Shown: positions 9,755-20,171 of the stretch, one piece after another
Layout of the letters: each line of letters begins with the position of its first letter
Numbering within the stretch: the first letter of the stretch is position 1
Assembly: GCF_900475755.1 (NCBI RefSeq)
Contig: NZ_LS483411.1
Coordinates: 1,302,001-1,366,000, forward strand
Length of the DNA: 64,000 nt
Reading direction: 5' to 3'
From: Haemophilus influenzae
Lineage (GTDB): Bacteria > Pseudomonadota > Gammaproteobacteria > Enterobacterales > Pasteurellaceae
Program-made: the position numbers and the translations under genes
Notes under the pieces: model-generated
Database searches by the model: none
What the model saw: only the letters and a program-made list of their open reading frames with translations
Told to the model about the DNA's origin: nothing

Positions 9755-11149
9755 TTATTTTAAGCTACCCACCATATCTTCAGGGCGAACCCATTTATCA
9801 AAATCTTCGGCAGAAACTAAGCCTAAATTAATCGCCTCTTCACGCAATGTTGTGCCATTTTTGTGCGCAGTTTTTGCAATTTTAGCCGCGTTTTCATAAC
9901 CGATATGCGTATTAAGTGCGGTCACCAACATTAATGAATTTTCAAGTTGTTGTTTAATGCGTGGATAGTTTGGTTCAATACCCACTGCACAGTGTTCATC
10001 GAAAGATACGCAAGCATCGCCCAATAATTGAGCGGATTGTAAGAAGTTTGCAATCATCACAGGGTTGAACACATTTAATTGGAAGTGACCTTGCGAACCC
10101 ACAAATGCGATGGTGGTGTCATTACCAAATACTTGTGCGCAAACCATTGTCATCGCTTCACATTGAGTTGGATTTACTTTACCCGGCATAATTGAAGAAC
10201 CCGGTTCATTTTCAGGAATTAAAATTTCGCCAATTCCTGAACGAGGGCCTGATGCTGATAGACGAATATCGTTCGCAATTTTAAATAAACTCATTGCTAA
10301 TTGACGTAATGCACCGTGAGTTTCAACAATCGCATCGTGTGCTGCTAATGCTTCAAATTTATTATCTGCAGTAACAAAAGGGAGAGCTGTGAATTTCGCA
10401 ATGTAATCTGCCACTTTCACATCATAGCCTTTCGGCGTGTTCAAACCTGTACCAACCGCAGTGCCACCCAACGCTAATTGACTTAAATGTGGAAGAGTAT
10501 TTTTTAATGCTTTTAAACCGAAATCTAATTGAGCAGCATAAGCTGAAAATTCTTGACCTAATGTGAGTGGCGTTGCATCCATTAAGTGAGTGCGGCCAAT
10601 TTTTACCACGTTTTTGAAGGCTTCAGATTTTGCTGCAAAAGTTTTTTGTAAACGTTCAACACAAGGAATGGTATGTTCAACTACTTTTTTATATGCCGCA
10701 ATGTGCATTGCTGTTGGGAAAGTATCGTTTGAGGATTGTGATTTATTCACATCATCATTTGGATGAATGATTGATTTTTCGCCTAATTTTCCACCGTTTA
10801 GCACATGCGCACGATTTGCAACCACTTCGTTCACATTCATATTGGATTGTGTACCAGAACCGGTTTGCCAAATAACGAGTGGGAATTGATTGTCTAATTT
10901 ATTTGCTAAAATTTCGTCACAAGCTTGAGCAATTAAATCACGTTTTTCAAGAGGTAATACACCCAAATCATGATTAGCAAATGCAGCTGCTTTTTTCAAA
11001 TAGCCAAAAGCTTCGATAATTTCATGTGGCATTGATGCGGCAGGACCGATTTTAAAGTTATTGCGTGAACGTTCAGTTTGTGCAGCCCAATATTTATCTG
11101 CTGGAACTTGAACTTCACCCATTGTGTCTTTTTCAATACGAAATGCCAT
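9755..11149 (-). CDS. fumC: Fumarate hydratase class II
   Basis: Interconverts fumarate and malate without an iron-sulphur cluster; cytoplasmic homotetramer. The protein has 464 residues, typical for FumC. It shows [14 protein letters not shown], the site with [14 protein letters not shown], and the fumarase/aspartase signature [17 protein letters not shown]-like site lies 98 bases upstream, so catabolite control is likely. It is divergent from holC. Confidence 0.98.
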   Translation of the reverse strand: MAFRIEKDTMGEVQVPADKYWAAQTERSRNNFKIGPAASMPHEIIEAFGYLKKAAAFANHDLGVLPLEKRDLIAQACDEILANKLDNQFPLVIWQTGSGTQSNMNVNEVVANRAHVLNGGKLGEKSIIHPNDDVNKSQSSNDTFPTAMHIAAYKKVVEHTIPCVERLQKTFAAKSEAFKNVVKIGRTHLMDATPLTLGQEFSAYAAQLDFGLKALKNTLPHLSQLALGGTAVGTGLNTPKGYDVKVADYIAKFTALPFVTADNKFEALAAHDAIVETHGALRQLAMSLFKIANDIRLSASGPRSGIGEILIPENEPGSSIMPGKVNPTQCEAMTMVCAQVFGNDTTIAFVGSQGHFQLNVFNPVMIANFLQSAQLLGDACVSFDEHCAVGIEPNYPRIKQQLENSLMLVTALNTHIGYENAAKIAKTAHKNGTTLREEAINLGLVSAEDFDKWVRPEDMVGSLK

Positions 11150-11246
11150 CCTGTACTCCTATGAATTGAATGAAAATTAAAACTGAATTGATTTTAACAC
11201 TTCCGAGTTATGAGTGGAACGTAACAAAAACGTTAAAAATCAGTTT

Positions 11247-11262
11247 TGTGACATAGATCATA
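11247..11262 (-). promoter_or_regulatory. CRP-like site upstream of fumC
   Basis: TGTGACATAGATCATA matches the CRP consensus TGTGA-N6-TCACA in 9 of 10 core bases. It lies between divergent fumC and holC and could serve either, but its distance fits fumC better. Confidence 0.6.
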
Positions 11263-11384
11263 AAAGTGCGGTGGATTTTCAGACATTTTTAATAATATCT
11301 ATTTAATTATTTATCTTCCAAGGTTTTTTCGTTAAAATCCTCAACTTTGTATGGGGCTAGATTGAGAAAATAACGGGGCAAAAA

Positions 11385-11819
11385 ATGGCAAAAAATGCAC
11401 AATTTTATATTCTTACTGAAAATTGTACTTTAACTGTCGAAGAAATAGCCTGTAATCTTGCTGCCTCAATATGGCGTTCAGGGAAAAAAGTACTAATTAG
11501 TTGCGAAAGTGAGAGCCAAGCATTAGAAATTGATGAACTTTTGTGGCAACGAGATCCTAATGAATTTGTACCGCATAATTTATCGGGGGAAGCCACACAA
11601 TATCCTACACCGATTGAGATTTCATGGCTTGGGAAACGAAATTTACAACGCCGTGATGTGCTAATTAATTTGCAACAAGAAATCCCAGATTTTAGCCATA
11701 GTTTTACCCAACTTATTGATTTTGTACCGAAAGATGATGTCTTAAAAACACAAGCTCGAGAACGTTATAAACAATTACGTCTGCAAGGTTGGAATCTTTC
11801 TACTGAAAACGTGGGTTAA
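11385..11819 (+). CDS. holC: DNA polymerase III chi subunit
   Basis: A 144-residue clamp-loader accessory protein that links the polymerase III holoenzyme to single-strand-binding protein. The opening (QFYILTENCTL), the CESESQALEIDELLW helix and the YPTPIEISW segment match HolC of gamma-proteobacteria as remembered. E. coli has holC directly before valS; here yqfB and an accessory insert lie in between. Confidence 0.88.
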   Translation: MAKNAQFYILTENCTLTVEEIACNLAASIWRSGKKVLISCESESQALEIDELLWQRDPNEFVPHNLSGEATQYPTPIEISWLGKRNLQRRDVLINLQQEIPDFSHSFTQLIDFVPKDDVLKTQARERYKQLRLQGWNLSTENVG

Positions 11820-11822
11820 TAA

Positions 11823-12131
11823 ATGAATGACATTACCTTTTATCAACGCTTTGAAGCCGACATTCTCGCCGGGCGTAAAACGATTACCATTCGGGATAAA
11901 TCTGAAAGCTATTTTAAAGCGGGCGATATTCTACGTGTTGGTCGATTTGAAGATAATCAATATTTCTGCACCATTGAAGTGCTAAGTGTATCGCCGATTA
12001 CTCTTGACGAGCTGACGGAACAACATGCGAAGCAGGAAAATATGGGATTGGAAGAATTGAAAGAGGTGATTCGGGGGATTTATCCAAAGGAAAAGAACTT
12101 CTTCGTCTTAAACTTTAGATTATATTTGTGA
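11823..12131 (+). CDS. yqfB: ASCH-domain N4-acetylcytidine amidohydrolase (YqfB family)
   Basis: A 102-residue ASCH-domain protein with [22 protein letters not shown], the signature of the YqfB/UPF0267 family. E. coli YqfB hydrolyses N4-acetylcytidine; K and T residues in GRKTITIRD are part of the active site. It starts 4 bases after holC stops, so the two are co-transcribed. The end ([10 protein letters not shown]) keeps family length, so the neighbouring insert did not truncate it. Confidence 0.85.
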   Translation: MNDITFYQRFEADILAGRKTITIRDKSESYFKAGDILRVGRFEDNQYFCTIEVLSVSPITLDELTEQHAKQENMGLEELKEVIRGIYPKEKNFFVLNFRLYL

Positions 12132-12144
12132 ATAACCAAATTGT

Positions 12145-13140
12145 ATGATTAATAATCCAGAAGAAAATTTATTTCCTATATATTTTCTATTTAAGATAAA
12201 TGTAGATTCCATATTGTTTAATCCTCATAAGCCAGAAGGCTTAAGTTTTAGATTAAATGATTCATTATGGTTTTCCTTAAATCCATCAAAGCCTGATGAG
12301 GATGCTCAGGGATATTCGCATGGGTTAATATCTCAGATAATAGCAAAATATGAAGTACATCAAGAACAGTATGATTTTATTATCAATTATATTAGAGATA
12401 AGAGAGTAACCACTACATCTAGTACTATAACTTTACCTTTATACAGCAATGTTGATCCGAATAAATGTGTAATCGATGACAAGGGATATTGTCAGAAAGG
12501 ATTTAGTCTAAAGAGATTTATGTGTCCTGATGATATTCAGGAGTTAATTAATTCTGCTGAAACAGAATTATATAATAAGATGAATGATTTATTAGGATTG
12601 ATTACTTGGAATCACGGGATTCATGTTAATGCATCCTTTGATAAAGGAACTTTATATTGGGGAGAAAAAGGTAAAGATAACTTTTTTATAGTTCCAAGGA
12701 ATTTGAATCAGCAAGAATTTCCAGTATTTTTAAGTAATGACATTACATGGGAAGAGCAAGATGGAAAAGTTCTTTCTGAAAGTTGGGGAAAAAACTTAAA
12801 GATTCCATTAGGTCATATATTAGCAAGAGAGGCTACAGTTCTTATTGAGCATTACCCAAGAAGTGCAATATTGATGATGACCTCTGCATTAGAAACTGGA
12901 ATTAAAACACATATAAGTAAATTATCTCCAGATACTGAGTGGTTACTAGAAAATCTTCCATCACCACCAATAGATAAGATTTTTAAGAATTATATACCAC
13001 TATTGTATGAGAAATGTGGTAGAGCGATTGAGTTTCAAAAAGAACTGAAGTCACTAACTAAACAAATAAAGGACATAATAGAAGTTAGAAACAAAATAGC
13101 CCACACAGGAAAGTTGCCAGAGAATATTGGTAATATATGA
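12145..13140 (+). CDS. HEPN-type protein, candidate defence or toxin protein
   Basis: A 331-residue protein I do not recognise as a named gene. The C-terminal third is helical and ends with EVRNKIAHTGKLPEN, an R-x4-H motif (R315, H320) typical of HEPN ribonuclease-fold domains, preceded by helices with EHYPRSAILMMTSALETGIK, the common layout of Apea/DUF4145-type HEPN proteins. The N-terminal 200 residues (SLWFSLNPSKPDEDAQGY) resemble nothing I know. Base composition is lower in GC than its neighbours, and AGA/ATA codons are frequent, suggesting recent acquisition. It starts 13 bases after yqfB. HEPN proteins often act as RNases in phage defence or toxin-antitoxin pairs, but that role is inference here. 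Confidence 0.7.
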   Translation: MINNPEENLFPIYFLFKINVDSILFNPHKPEGLSFRLNDSLWFSLNPSKPDEDAQGYSHGLISQIIAKYEVHQEQYDFIINYIRDKRVTTTSSTITLPLYSNVDPNKCVIDDKGYCQKGFSLKRFMCPDDIQELINSAETELYNKMNDLLGLITWNHGIHVNASFDKGTLYWGEKGKDNFFIVPRNLNQQEFPVFLSNDITWEEQDGKVLSESWGKNLKIPLGHILAREATVLIEHYPRSAILMMTSALETGIKTHISKLSPDTEWLLENLPSPPIDKIFKNYIPLLYEKCGRAIEFQKELKSLTKQIKDIIEVRNKIAHTGKLPENIGNI

Positions 13141-13141
13141 G

Positions 13142-13297
13142 ATGTCACAATTTGTTTTTGATATTTTATATTTACTGGATGTATTAGATGGAAATCAATG
13201 GGCTAAAGAGTTAGTTAGTTCTAAGTTAATGAGAAAATTAAGTTGGAAATCTAATAAAGAAAAAATATATGTTTCAGAAATAAGAGAAGATTATTAG
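13142..13297 (+). CDS. Small 51-residue protein coupled to the HEPN gene
   Basis: ATG follows the stop of the HEPN gene by one base (TGAGATG), a layout typical of translational coupling. The product begins [19 protein letters not shown], has a basic middle ([15 protein letters not shown]) and ends SEIREDY. Low GC like its partner. It could be an antitoxin or accessory protein, or the head of a longer gene cut when the insert formed; no family recognised. Confidence 0.45.
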   Translation: MSQFVFDILYLLDVLDGNQWAKELVSSKLMRKLSWKSNKEKIYVSEIREDY

Positions 13298-13323
13298 ATC
13301 TTTTTGTTAATGAGAGAACAACA

Positions 13324-16188
13324 ATGACACAAAAATTTGAAATGGCAGACCGTTTTAATCCGTCTGCGGTAGAACAAGCCCTTTATCAACATTGGGAAGA
13401 GAGCGGTTATTTTAAACCGTCTGAAAATGAAAACGTGCCGAGCTATTGTATTGCGATTCCGCCACCGAACGTAACAGGTTCTTTACACATGGGGCATGCT
13501 TTCCAACAAACCTTAATGGATACCTTAATCCGTTTTAACCGTATGGAAGGACATAACACCTTATGGCAAGCGGGGACAGACCACGCGGGTATTGCAACCC
13601 AAATGGTGGTAGAGCGTAAAATTGCTGCAGAAGAAGGCAAAACTCGCCACGATTATGGCCGTGAAGCATTCATCAACAAAATTTGGGATTGGAAAGCCTA
13701 TTCAGGTGGCACAATCAGCCAACAAATGCGTCGTTTAGGTAACTCAATCGACTGGGAACGTGAGCGTTTCACTATGGACGAGGGGTTATCCAATGCGGTA
13801 AAAGAAGTGTTTGTTCGTTTGCACGAAGAAGGTTTGATTTACCGTGGCAAACGCTTAGTAAACTGGGACCCAAAACTTCACACCGCGATTTCTGATTTAG
13901 AAGTGGAAAATAAAGAGAGCAAAGGCTCCCTTTGGCATTTCCGCTATCCGTTAGCAAACGGTGCAAAAACGGCAGATGGTAAAGATTATTTAGTGGTCGC
14001 AACTACGCGTCCAGAAACTATGTTGGGCGATACGGCGGTGGCTGTGCATCCTGAAGATGAACGCTACAAAGATTTGCAAGGTAAGACGGTAATTCTACCG
14101 CTTGCAAACCGTGAAATTCCGATTATTGCGGATGAATATGTGGATCGTGAATTCGGTACTGGTGTGGTGAAAATTACTCCTGCGCACGACTTTAACGACT
14201 ACGAAGTGGGTAAACGTCACAGCTTGCTGATGGTCAATGTATTAACCTTAAACGCAGATATTCGTGATGAAGCGGAAATTATCGGTACTGACGGCAAACC
14301 ACTTGCTGGCTATGAAGCGACTATTCCTGCGGATTACCGTGGCTTAGAGCGTTTCGCTGCACGTAAGAAAATCGTGGCAGATTTTGAAGCGCTTGGCTTA
14401 TTAGACGAAATCAAACCGCACGATTTGAAAGTGCCTTATGGTGACCGTGGCGGCGTGCCAATTGAGCCGATGTTAACCGACCAATGGTATGTGAGCGTGA
14501 AACCGCTTGCTGATGTAGCGATTAAAGCGGTGGAAGATGGCGAAATCCAATTCGTGCCAAAACAATATGAAAACCTTTACTTCTCTTGGATGCGTGATAT
14601 TCAAGATTGGTGTATCTCTCGCCAACTTTGGTGGGGACACCGTATTCCCGCATGGTATGACGAAGCAGGTAATGTGTACGTAGCACGTAACGAAGAAGAA
14701 GTGCGTGCAAAACACAACTTACCGACAGATCTTGCATTACGCCAAGATGAAGACGTGTTAGATACGTGGTTCTCCTCAGGCTTATGGACATTCTCAACTT
14801 TAGGCTGGCCAGAGCAAACTAAAGAGCTCAAAATGTTCCATCCAACGGATGTGTTAATCACTGGCTTCGACATCATCTTCTTCTGGGTTGCACGTATGAT
14901 TATGTTTACGATGCACTTTGTGAAAGATGAAAACGGCAAACCACAAGTGCCATTTAAAACTGTGTATGTAACAGGCTTGATTCGTGATGAGCAAGGTCAA
15001 AAAATGTCGAAATCGAAAGGTAACGTGCTTGATCCAATCGATATGATTGACGGTATTAGCCTTGAAGATTTACTTGAAAAACGCACTGGCAACATGATGC
15101 AGCCGCAATTGGCAGAGAAAATTGCCAAAGCAACCCGTAAAGAATTTACGGACGGTATTGCTGCTCACGGTACAGACGCATTGCGTTTCACATTAGCTGC
15201 GTTGGCTTCAAACGGTCGTGATATCAACTGGGATATGAAACGTTTAGAAGGCTACCGCAACTTCTGTAATAAATTATGGAATGCAAGCCGTTTCGTATTA
15301 ACGAATGACAAATTAGATTTAAGCGAAGGCGAGATCGAGTTCTCATTGGCGGATCGTTGGATTCAATCGGAATTCAATCGCACAGTTGAAACTTTCCGTA
15401 ATTCATTAAGCCAATATCGTTTTGACCTTTGTGCCAATGCGATTTATGAATTTACCTGGAATCAATTCTGCGACTGGTATTTAGAATTGACTAAACCAGT
15501 ATTTGCCAACGGTAATGCAGCACAAATTCGTGCAGCAAGCCAAACTTTGGTTCACGTATTAGAAAAATTATTACGTTTAGCGCATCCGCTGATTCCATTT
15601 ATTACCGAAGAAATTTGGCAAAAAGTGAAAGGATTTGTCGGCATTACGGGTGACAGCATTATGTTGCAAACTTTCCCGAAAGTGGAAGAGAGTGCTTTTG
15701 ACCCAGAAGCAGAATCTGAAATTGAGTGGTTAAAGGAAGTGATTGTTGCGGTGCGTAATATCCGTGCAGAAAGCAACATCGCACCAAGCAAAGGTTTAGA
15801 TCTGTTATTCCGTAATTTAAGTGCAGAGAATGCAAAAATTCTTGAAAAACAGACCGCTCTTTTAAAAGCCATGGCGAAGTTAGACAACGTTCAAGTGTTA
15901 GCGGCAAATGAAACCGCACCGCTTGCGGTAGCGAAACTCGTGGGCAATGCTGAATTACTCGTGCCAATGGCTGGGTTTATCAATAAAGAAGCTGAGCTTG
16001 CACGTTTAACCAAAGAGATTGAAAAATATCAAAACGAAGTTAAACGCATCGAGAATAAACTTAGCAATGAAGCTTTTGTGGCTAAAGCACCTGAAGCAGT
16101 GATTGCGAAAGAACGCGAAAAACAAGCGGAATACCAATCTGGATTAGAAAAAATCCAAGAGCAGTATAAAGCGATTGAGGGGTTATAG
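13324..16188 (+). CDS. valS: Valyl-tRNA synthetase
   Basis: Charges tRNA-Val; class I synthetase of 954 residues (E. coli ValS 951). The HIGH-type motif is [15 protein letters not shown] near residue 50 and the KMSKS motif is [10 protein letters not shown] near residue 560. The editing domain is present ([17 protein letters not shown]) and the C-terminal coiled coil ([18 protein letters not shown]) closes the protein. The start at 13324 follows GAGAG 9 bases upstream. Confidence 0.98.
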   Translation: MTQKFEMADRFNPSAVEQALYQHWEESGYFKPSENENVPSYCIAIPPPNVTGSLHMGHAFQQTLMDTLIRFNRMEGHNTLWQAGTDHAGIATQMVVERKIAAEEGKTRHDYGREAFINKIWDWKAYSGGTISQQMRRLGNSIDWERERFTMDEGLSNAVKEVFVRLHEEGLIYRGKRLVNWDPKLHTAISDLEVENKESKGSLWHFRYPLANGAKTADGKDYLVVATTRPETMLGDTAVAVHPEDERYKDLQGKTVILPLANREIPIIADEYVDREFGTGVVKITPAHDFNDYEVGKRHSLLMVNVLTLNADIRDEAEIIGTDGKPLAGYEATIPADYRGLERFAARKKIVADFEALGLLDEIKPHDLKVPYGDRGGVPIEPMLTDQWYVSVKPLADVAIKAVEDGEIQFVPKQYENLYFSWMRDIQDWCISRQLWWGHRIPAWYDEAGNVYVARNEEEVRAKHNLPTDLALRQDEDVLDTWFSSGLWTFSTLGWPEQTKELKMFHPTDVLITGFDIIFFWVARMIMFTMHFVKDENGKPQVPFKTVYVTGLIRDEQGQKMSKSKGNVLDPIDMIDGISLEDLLEKRTGNMMQPQLAEKIAKATRKEFTDGIAAHGTDALRFTLAALASNGRDINWDMKRLEGYRNFCNKLWNASRFVLTNDKLDLSEGEIEFSLADRWIQSEFNRTVETFRNSLSQYRFDLCANAIYEFTWNQFCDWYLELTKPVFANGNAAQIRAASQTLVHVLEKLLRLAHPLIPFITEEIWQKVKGFVGITGDSIMLQTFPKVEESAFDPEAESEIEWLKEVIVAVRNIRAESNIAPSKGLDLLFRNLSAENAKILEKQTALLKAMAKLDNVQVLAANETAPLAVAKLVGNAELLVPMAGFINKEAELARLTKEIEKYQNEVKRIENKLSNEAFVAKAPEAVIAKEREKQAEYQSGLEKIQEQYKAIEGL

Positions 16189-16198
16189 CTAAATATAA

Positions 16199-16224
16199 AA
16201 AGTAGGCATTATGCCTACTTTTTT
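16199..16224. terminator. Bidirectional terminator, valS / hypC pseudogene
   Basis: AAGTAGGCA and TGCCTACTT pair around TTA, with A residues on the left and six T residues on the right. It begins 11 bases after the valS stop. Confidence 0.9.
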
Positions 16225-16498
16225 ATTTCTGATTTAATCCTAAAAAATCTCCAACTTCATGTTCGAGTTGGCTCATTGTGATCAGAGCCTCTTGGGTTTT
16301 CTTAGCTTCATCTTCATCAATAACACTCATTGCAAAGCCCACATGAACAAGCACCCATTTGCCAAGTAAATCGGCTGAATTTCCCGTGCAAACTAGTTAA
16401 ATATTTACTTCACGTTGTACGCTACATACATCCACTGTGGCAAGTTGAAGATAATTTTCATCAATTTTGACAATTTGACCCGGAACGCCTAAACACAT
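16223..16498 (-). pseudogene. hypC: Hydrogenase maturation chaperone HypC/HybG, nonsense-inactivated
   Basis: A 92-codon frame starting MCLGVPGQIVKID, the invariant N-terminus of HypC/HybG chaperones, continuing VDVCSVQREVNI, then TAA at 16397-16399, then resuming in the same frame with [14 protein letters not shown] and [20 protein letters not shown] to a normal end. Family length (about 90) is otherwise intact. HypC helps insert the Fe(CN)2CO centre into NiFe hydrogenases; no hydrogenase gene is in this window. TAA cannot encode selenocysteine, so this is a pseudogene unless the base is a sequencing error. Confidence 0.88.
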
Positions 16499-16628
16499 AA
16501 TATTTTTATTCCTATTGGCATTTAAGCTGAAATATAGATTTATTTTACTATTAGGTAGAATAAATTATTACGATCTGGATCAACAGTTGCTCATTTCGGG
16601 TTATTTAGTGATTTCTATGTTATTAAAA

Positions 16629-18059
16629 TTAATAAATATTATTAAAAACTAACCGCACTTTTTCTTGATCTTTTACGCCTACAGAGCTTTCCACTCCCGA
16701 ATTAAGATCCAAGCCTAAGCAATTTTGTTGAATGGCTTGTTTCACATTGTTTGGCGAGATGCCTCCAGCTAAAATAATCTTGTGCTTAAGATGTTCGGGA
16801 ATTAATGACCAATCAAAGGTTTTTCCTGTGCCACCTTGCTGGTTGGCTGTTTGGCTGTCAAAAATATAACGATCCACATTCAAATCATCAGTAAAATCGA
16901 CCGCACTTTGGGTTTCAGTATTGACAGAAATCGCTTTCCAGATTTGCGTGTTTTTTGGTAGCTGCTGACGAAGTGCGGTAATAAATGCCTCATTTTCTGC
17001 ACCATGTAATTGCACCGCATAAAGCTGTAACTGGTTGGCTATTTTTACGATAAAGTCAATTTCTTGATTCTGAAAAACACCAACAAATCGAAGTGGAGCA
17101 GCGGTTACTAATTCTTGCGCTTGACGTAAACTCACACAACGTTTTGAATGTTCTACGAAGATTAATCCGCCGTAAAGTGAGCCGTTTTCGTAAACGATTT
17201 TGACATCTTGCGCGCGTGTTAAACCACATACTTTATTTTCTCCAAAAATCACTGAGCGAACCGCATTATTCAAATCTTGGTTGCCCATTAAGCTGCTCCC
17301 AATTAAGAAACCATGTGCCACTTTTTGTAATTGATGAATTTGCTTGTGATTGTAAATGCCTGATTCGCTAATAATACGTACATCAGCAGGGATACGATCT
17401 GAGAATTTTTCAGTGAGTTCAACAACACGATTTAAATCCACAGTTAAATCGTGCAAGTTACGATTATTGACACCAATAATTTTCGCACCAAGCGCAAGGG
17501 CGCGTTCAAATTCTTGTTCATTGCTGGTTTCTGTCAATACTCCCATGCCAAGAGAATGTGCAAGATCTGCCAGCACACGATAAGTTTCATCATTTACCAC
17601 GGAAAGCATTAATAAAATCGCATCAGCTTGATAGTAGCGAGCAAGGTAAACCTGATATTCGCTGATCATAAAATCTTTGCAAAGAACAGGTTGGTTCACG
17701 ATATCGCGAACTAAAGGCAAGAACTCAAAATTCCCTTGGAAGTATTTTTCATCTGTCAGCACAGATACAGCAGAGGCATAATGTTTATACACATTGGCAA
17801 TTTCTTCCAAATTAAATTCAGCACGAATTAATCCCTTGGAAGGGGAGGCTTTTTTACATTCCAAAATATAGGCAGGCTTTTGATGCGTACCTTTTGCTAA
17901 CGCATCATAAAAAGAGCGGTCAGATTTTTGAATGTTTTGTTTAAACTGAGAAAGGGGAAATTCTTTTTCTTTTGCTTTAACCCATTGCACTTTGTCTAAG
18001 ACGATTTTTTGTAGCACCGTAGCAGAGTCAATCGGTTTTGTGAAATCTTGGGTAATCAT
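16629..18059 (-). CDS. trpCF: Bifunctional indole-3-glycerol phosphate synthase / phosphoribosylanthranilate isomerase
   Basis: A 476-residue fusion for two successive tryptophan-pathway steps. The N-terminal half (about residues 1-255) is Trp[45 protein letters not shown]. The C-terminal half (from about 258) is Trp[21 protein letters not shown] and the end [23 protein letters not shown]. The same fusion occurs in E. coli. Last gene of the trp operon, 30 bases after trpD. Confidence 0.97.
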   Translation of the reverse strand: MITQDFTKPIDSATVLQKIVLDKVQWVKAKEKEFPLSQFKQNIQKSDRSFYDALAKGTHQKPAYILECKKASPSKGLIRAEFNLEEIANVYKHYASAVSVLTDEKYFQGNFEFLPLVRDIVNQPVLCKDFMISEYQVYLARYYQADAILLMLSVVNDETYRVLADLAHSLGMGVLTETSNEQEFERALALGAKIIGVNNRNLHDLTVDLNRVVELTEKFSDRIPADVRIISESGIYNHKQIHQLQKVAHGFLIGSSLMGNQDLNNAVRSVIFGENKVCGLTRAQDVKIVYENGSLYGGLIFVEHSKRCVSLRQAQELVTAAPLRFVGVFQNQEIDFIVKIANQLQLYAVQLHGAENEAFITALRQQLPKNTQIWKAISVNTETQSAVDFTDDLNVDRYIFDSQTANQQGGTGKTFDWSLIPEHLKHKIILAGGISPNNVKQAIQQNCLGLDLNSGVESSVGVKDQEKVRLVFNNIY

Positions 18060-18089
18060 AGTTTTCTTCTAGTTGTAGTTATCGCAACA

Positions 18090-19091
18090 TTAATATTTCG
18101 TTAAGTTTTGTAGCGTTTCAAACGCTTTACCTGATGCAAGATGCACCAATACACTTTGCACATTTTGTTTTAAGTCATCATGCCCGAATAATTTCAATAA
18201 TAATGCCGTATTTGCCGCCACAGCATTTACGTGTTCAGCTTTTCCTTTGCCTTGTAAAAGTGCGGTGAGCATTTGGGCATTTTCTTGCGGTTCCCCCCCA
18301 CGAAGGCTTTCGAGAGATTGCGTTTTTAAGCCAAAATCTTCAGGCGTTAAAGTGAAATATTCAATTTTGCCATTTTTAATTTCTGCCACTTGCGTTTCAC
18401 CGTGCAATGCGACTTCATCTAAGCCAGAACCATGTACAACAAAGGAATGTTGATGCCCTAAGGCGACTGCGGTTTCAGCATAGGTTTTCACTAATTCAGG
18501 CACATATACGCCAAGTAAATGATAAGTTGGGCGAGCAGGATTGATAAGCGGCCCTAAAATATTAAAGATAGTGCACGTTTTTAAAGATGCACGGACTGGC
18601 GCAACATGGCGGAAACCAGAATGATATTGTTGAGCAAATAAAAAGCAGACACCAATTTCATCTAATGCTTGTTGAGCTTGCTCTGGTGTGACGTTCACAT
18701 TAACGCCAAGTGCCGTTAATACATCACTGGCACCTGATTTACTTGATACGCTACGATTGCCATGTTTTGCTACCTTTGCTCCCATTGATGCTGCAACAAT
18801 GGCACTAGCTGTAGAAATATTAATAGTGTTTTGACCATCGCCTCCTGTTCCTACAATATCCGCAAAAGGGTAGTCTGGATATGGAAATGCTTTAGCATTT
18901 TGTAAGGATGCTGATACCGCACCACTTAATTCATCAATGCTGACACCACGTACTTTTAACGCAATCAGCATAGCTGCAATTTGTTCGTTATTGAGTTCTC
19001 CTTGCATAATAGCATTAAAAATGACCGCACTTTCTGCTTTATTGAGTATTTGTCCGTTGTAAAGTTGTTCTAAAAGTTGTTCGTGTTGCAT
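18090..19091 (-). CDS. trpD: Anthranilate phosphoribosyltransferase
   Basis: Joins anthranilate and PRPP in tryptophan synthesis. It has 333 residues, as for stand-alone TrpD, with [17 protein letters not shown] (PRPP binding), [21 protein letters not shown] and [13 protein letters not shown]. In E. coli TrpD is fused to TrpG; here the two are separate genes with a tautomerase between them. Confidence 0.97.
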   Translation of the reverse strand: MQHEQLLEQLYNGQILNKAESAVIFNAIMQGELNNEQIAAMLIALKVRGVSIDELSGAVSASLQNAKAFPYPDYPFADIVGTGGDGQNTINISTASAIVAASMGAKVAKHGNRSVSSKSGASDVLTALGVNVNVTPEQAQQALDEIGVCFLFAQQYHSGFRHVAPVRASLKTCTIFNILGPLINPARPTYHLLGVYVPELVKTYAETAVALGHQHSFVVHGSGLDEVALHGETQVAEIKNGKIEYFTLTPEDFGLKTQSLESLRGGEPQENAQMLTALLQGKGKAEHVNAVAANTALLLKLFGHDDLKQNVQSVLVHLASGKAFETLQNLTKY

Positions 19092-19143
19092 AGTCTATTC
19101 CTGTTTTTCTTTATATATGTATTTGTTAATTTTCTATATTTTA

Positions 19144-19569
<426 letters not shown>

Positions 19570-19578
19570 TTTTCTGTC

Positions 19579-20160
19579 TTATCTATTTAACAACCATTCA
19601 ATTGATTGTTGTAATAATTGTGAACCTTGCACAGTTAAAATACTCTCAGGATGGAATTGAAATGCGCAAATGGGTAAATCACGATGACGAATTGCCATAA
19701 TAATGCCATTATATTCCGCATTGACGACAAATTCTTGTGGTAAATTTTGTCCCATTAAAGAATGATAACGCGCCACAGGCATTGGATTAGCAAGATCTTT
19801 AAACATGGCTTCGTTATCATGGGTGATACGAGAAACTTTACCATGCAATACTTCGCCAGCATGAACAACGTTACCACCAAAAGCTTGAATCAACGCTTGA
19901 TGCCCTAAACAAATTCCAATAATCGGTACTTGATTTTTTAAACGTTCGATCAATGGCAGTAAAATCCCTGCTTCTGATGGCGTTCCTGGCCCAGGAGAAA
20001 GCGCAAGAATGGTATCAGGTGTATTAAGTGCGGTTTCTATCAGTTTTTCTAAATCACAATCATTGCGGTAAATTGTGACGTTGTGACCTAACACACGAAA
20101 TTGATCTACAAGATTGTAAGTGAAGGAATCGAAGTTATCTAAAAATAAAATATTAGCCAT
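19579..20160 (-). CDS. trpG: Anthranilate synthase glutamine amidotransferase component
   Basis: Supplies ammonia from glutamine to TrpE. The 193-residue protein has the class I amidotransferase triad: Cys in GICLGHQALIQAFGG, and His and Glu in FQFHPESIL. It starts LFLDNFDSFTYNLVDQ as in TrpG/PabA. The gap to trpE is 11 bases. PabA is the alternative reading, but the trp operon position settles it. Confidence 0.96.
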   Translation of the reverse strand: MANILFLDNFDSFTYNLVDQFRVLGHNVTIYRNDCDLEKLIETALNTPDTILALSPGPGTPSEAGILLPLIERLKNQVPIIGICLGHQALIQAFGGNVVHAGEVLHGKVSRITHDNEAMFKDLANPMPVARYHSLMGQNLPQEFVVNAEYNGIIMAIRHRDLPICAFQFHPESILTVQGSQLLQQSIEWLLNR

Positions 20161-20171
20161 AAAATTCTTCC

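Noticed and set aside
16397..16399. In-frame stop in hypC as a recoding signal (selenocysteine)
   Set aside because: The codon is TAA, not TGA, and it replaces a residue that is not a conserved Cys in HypC.
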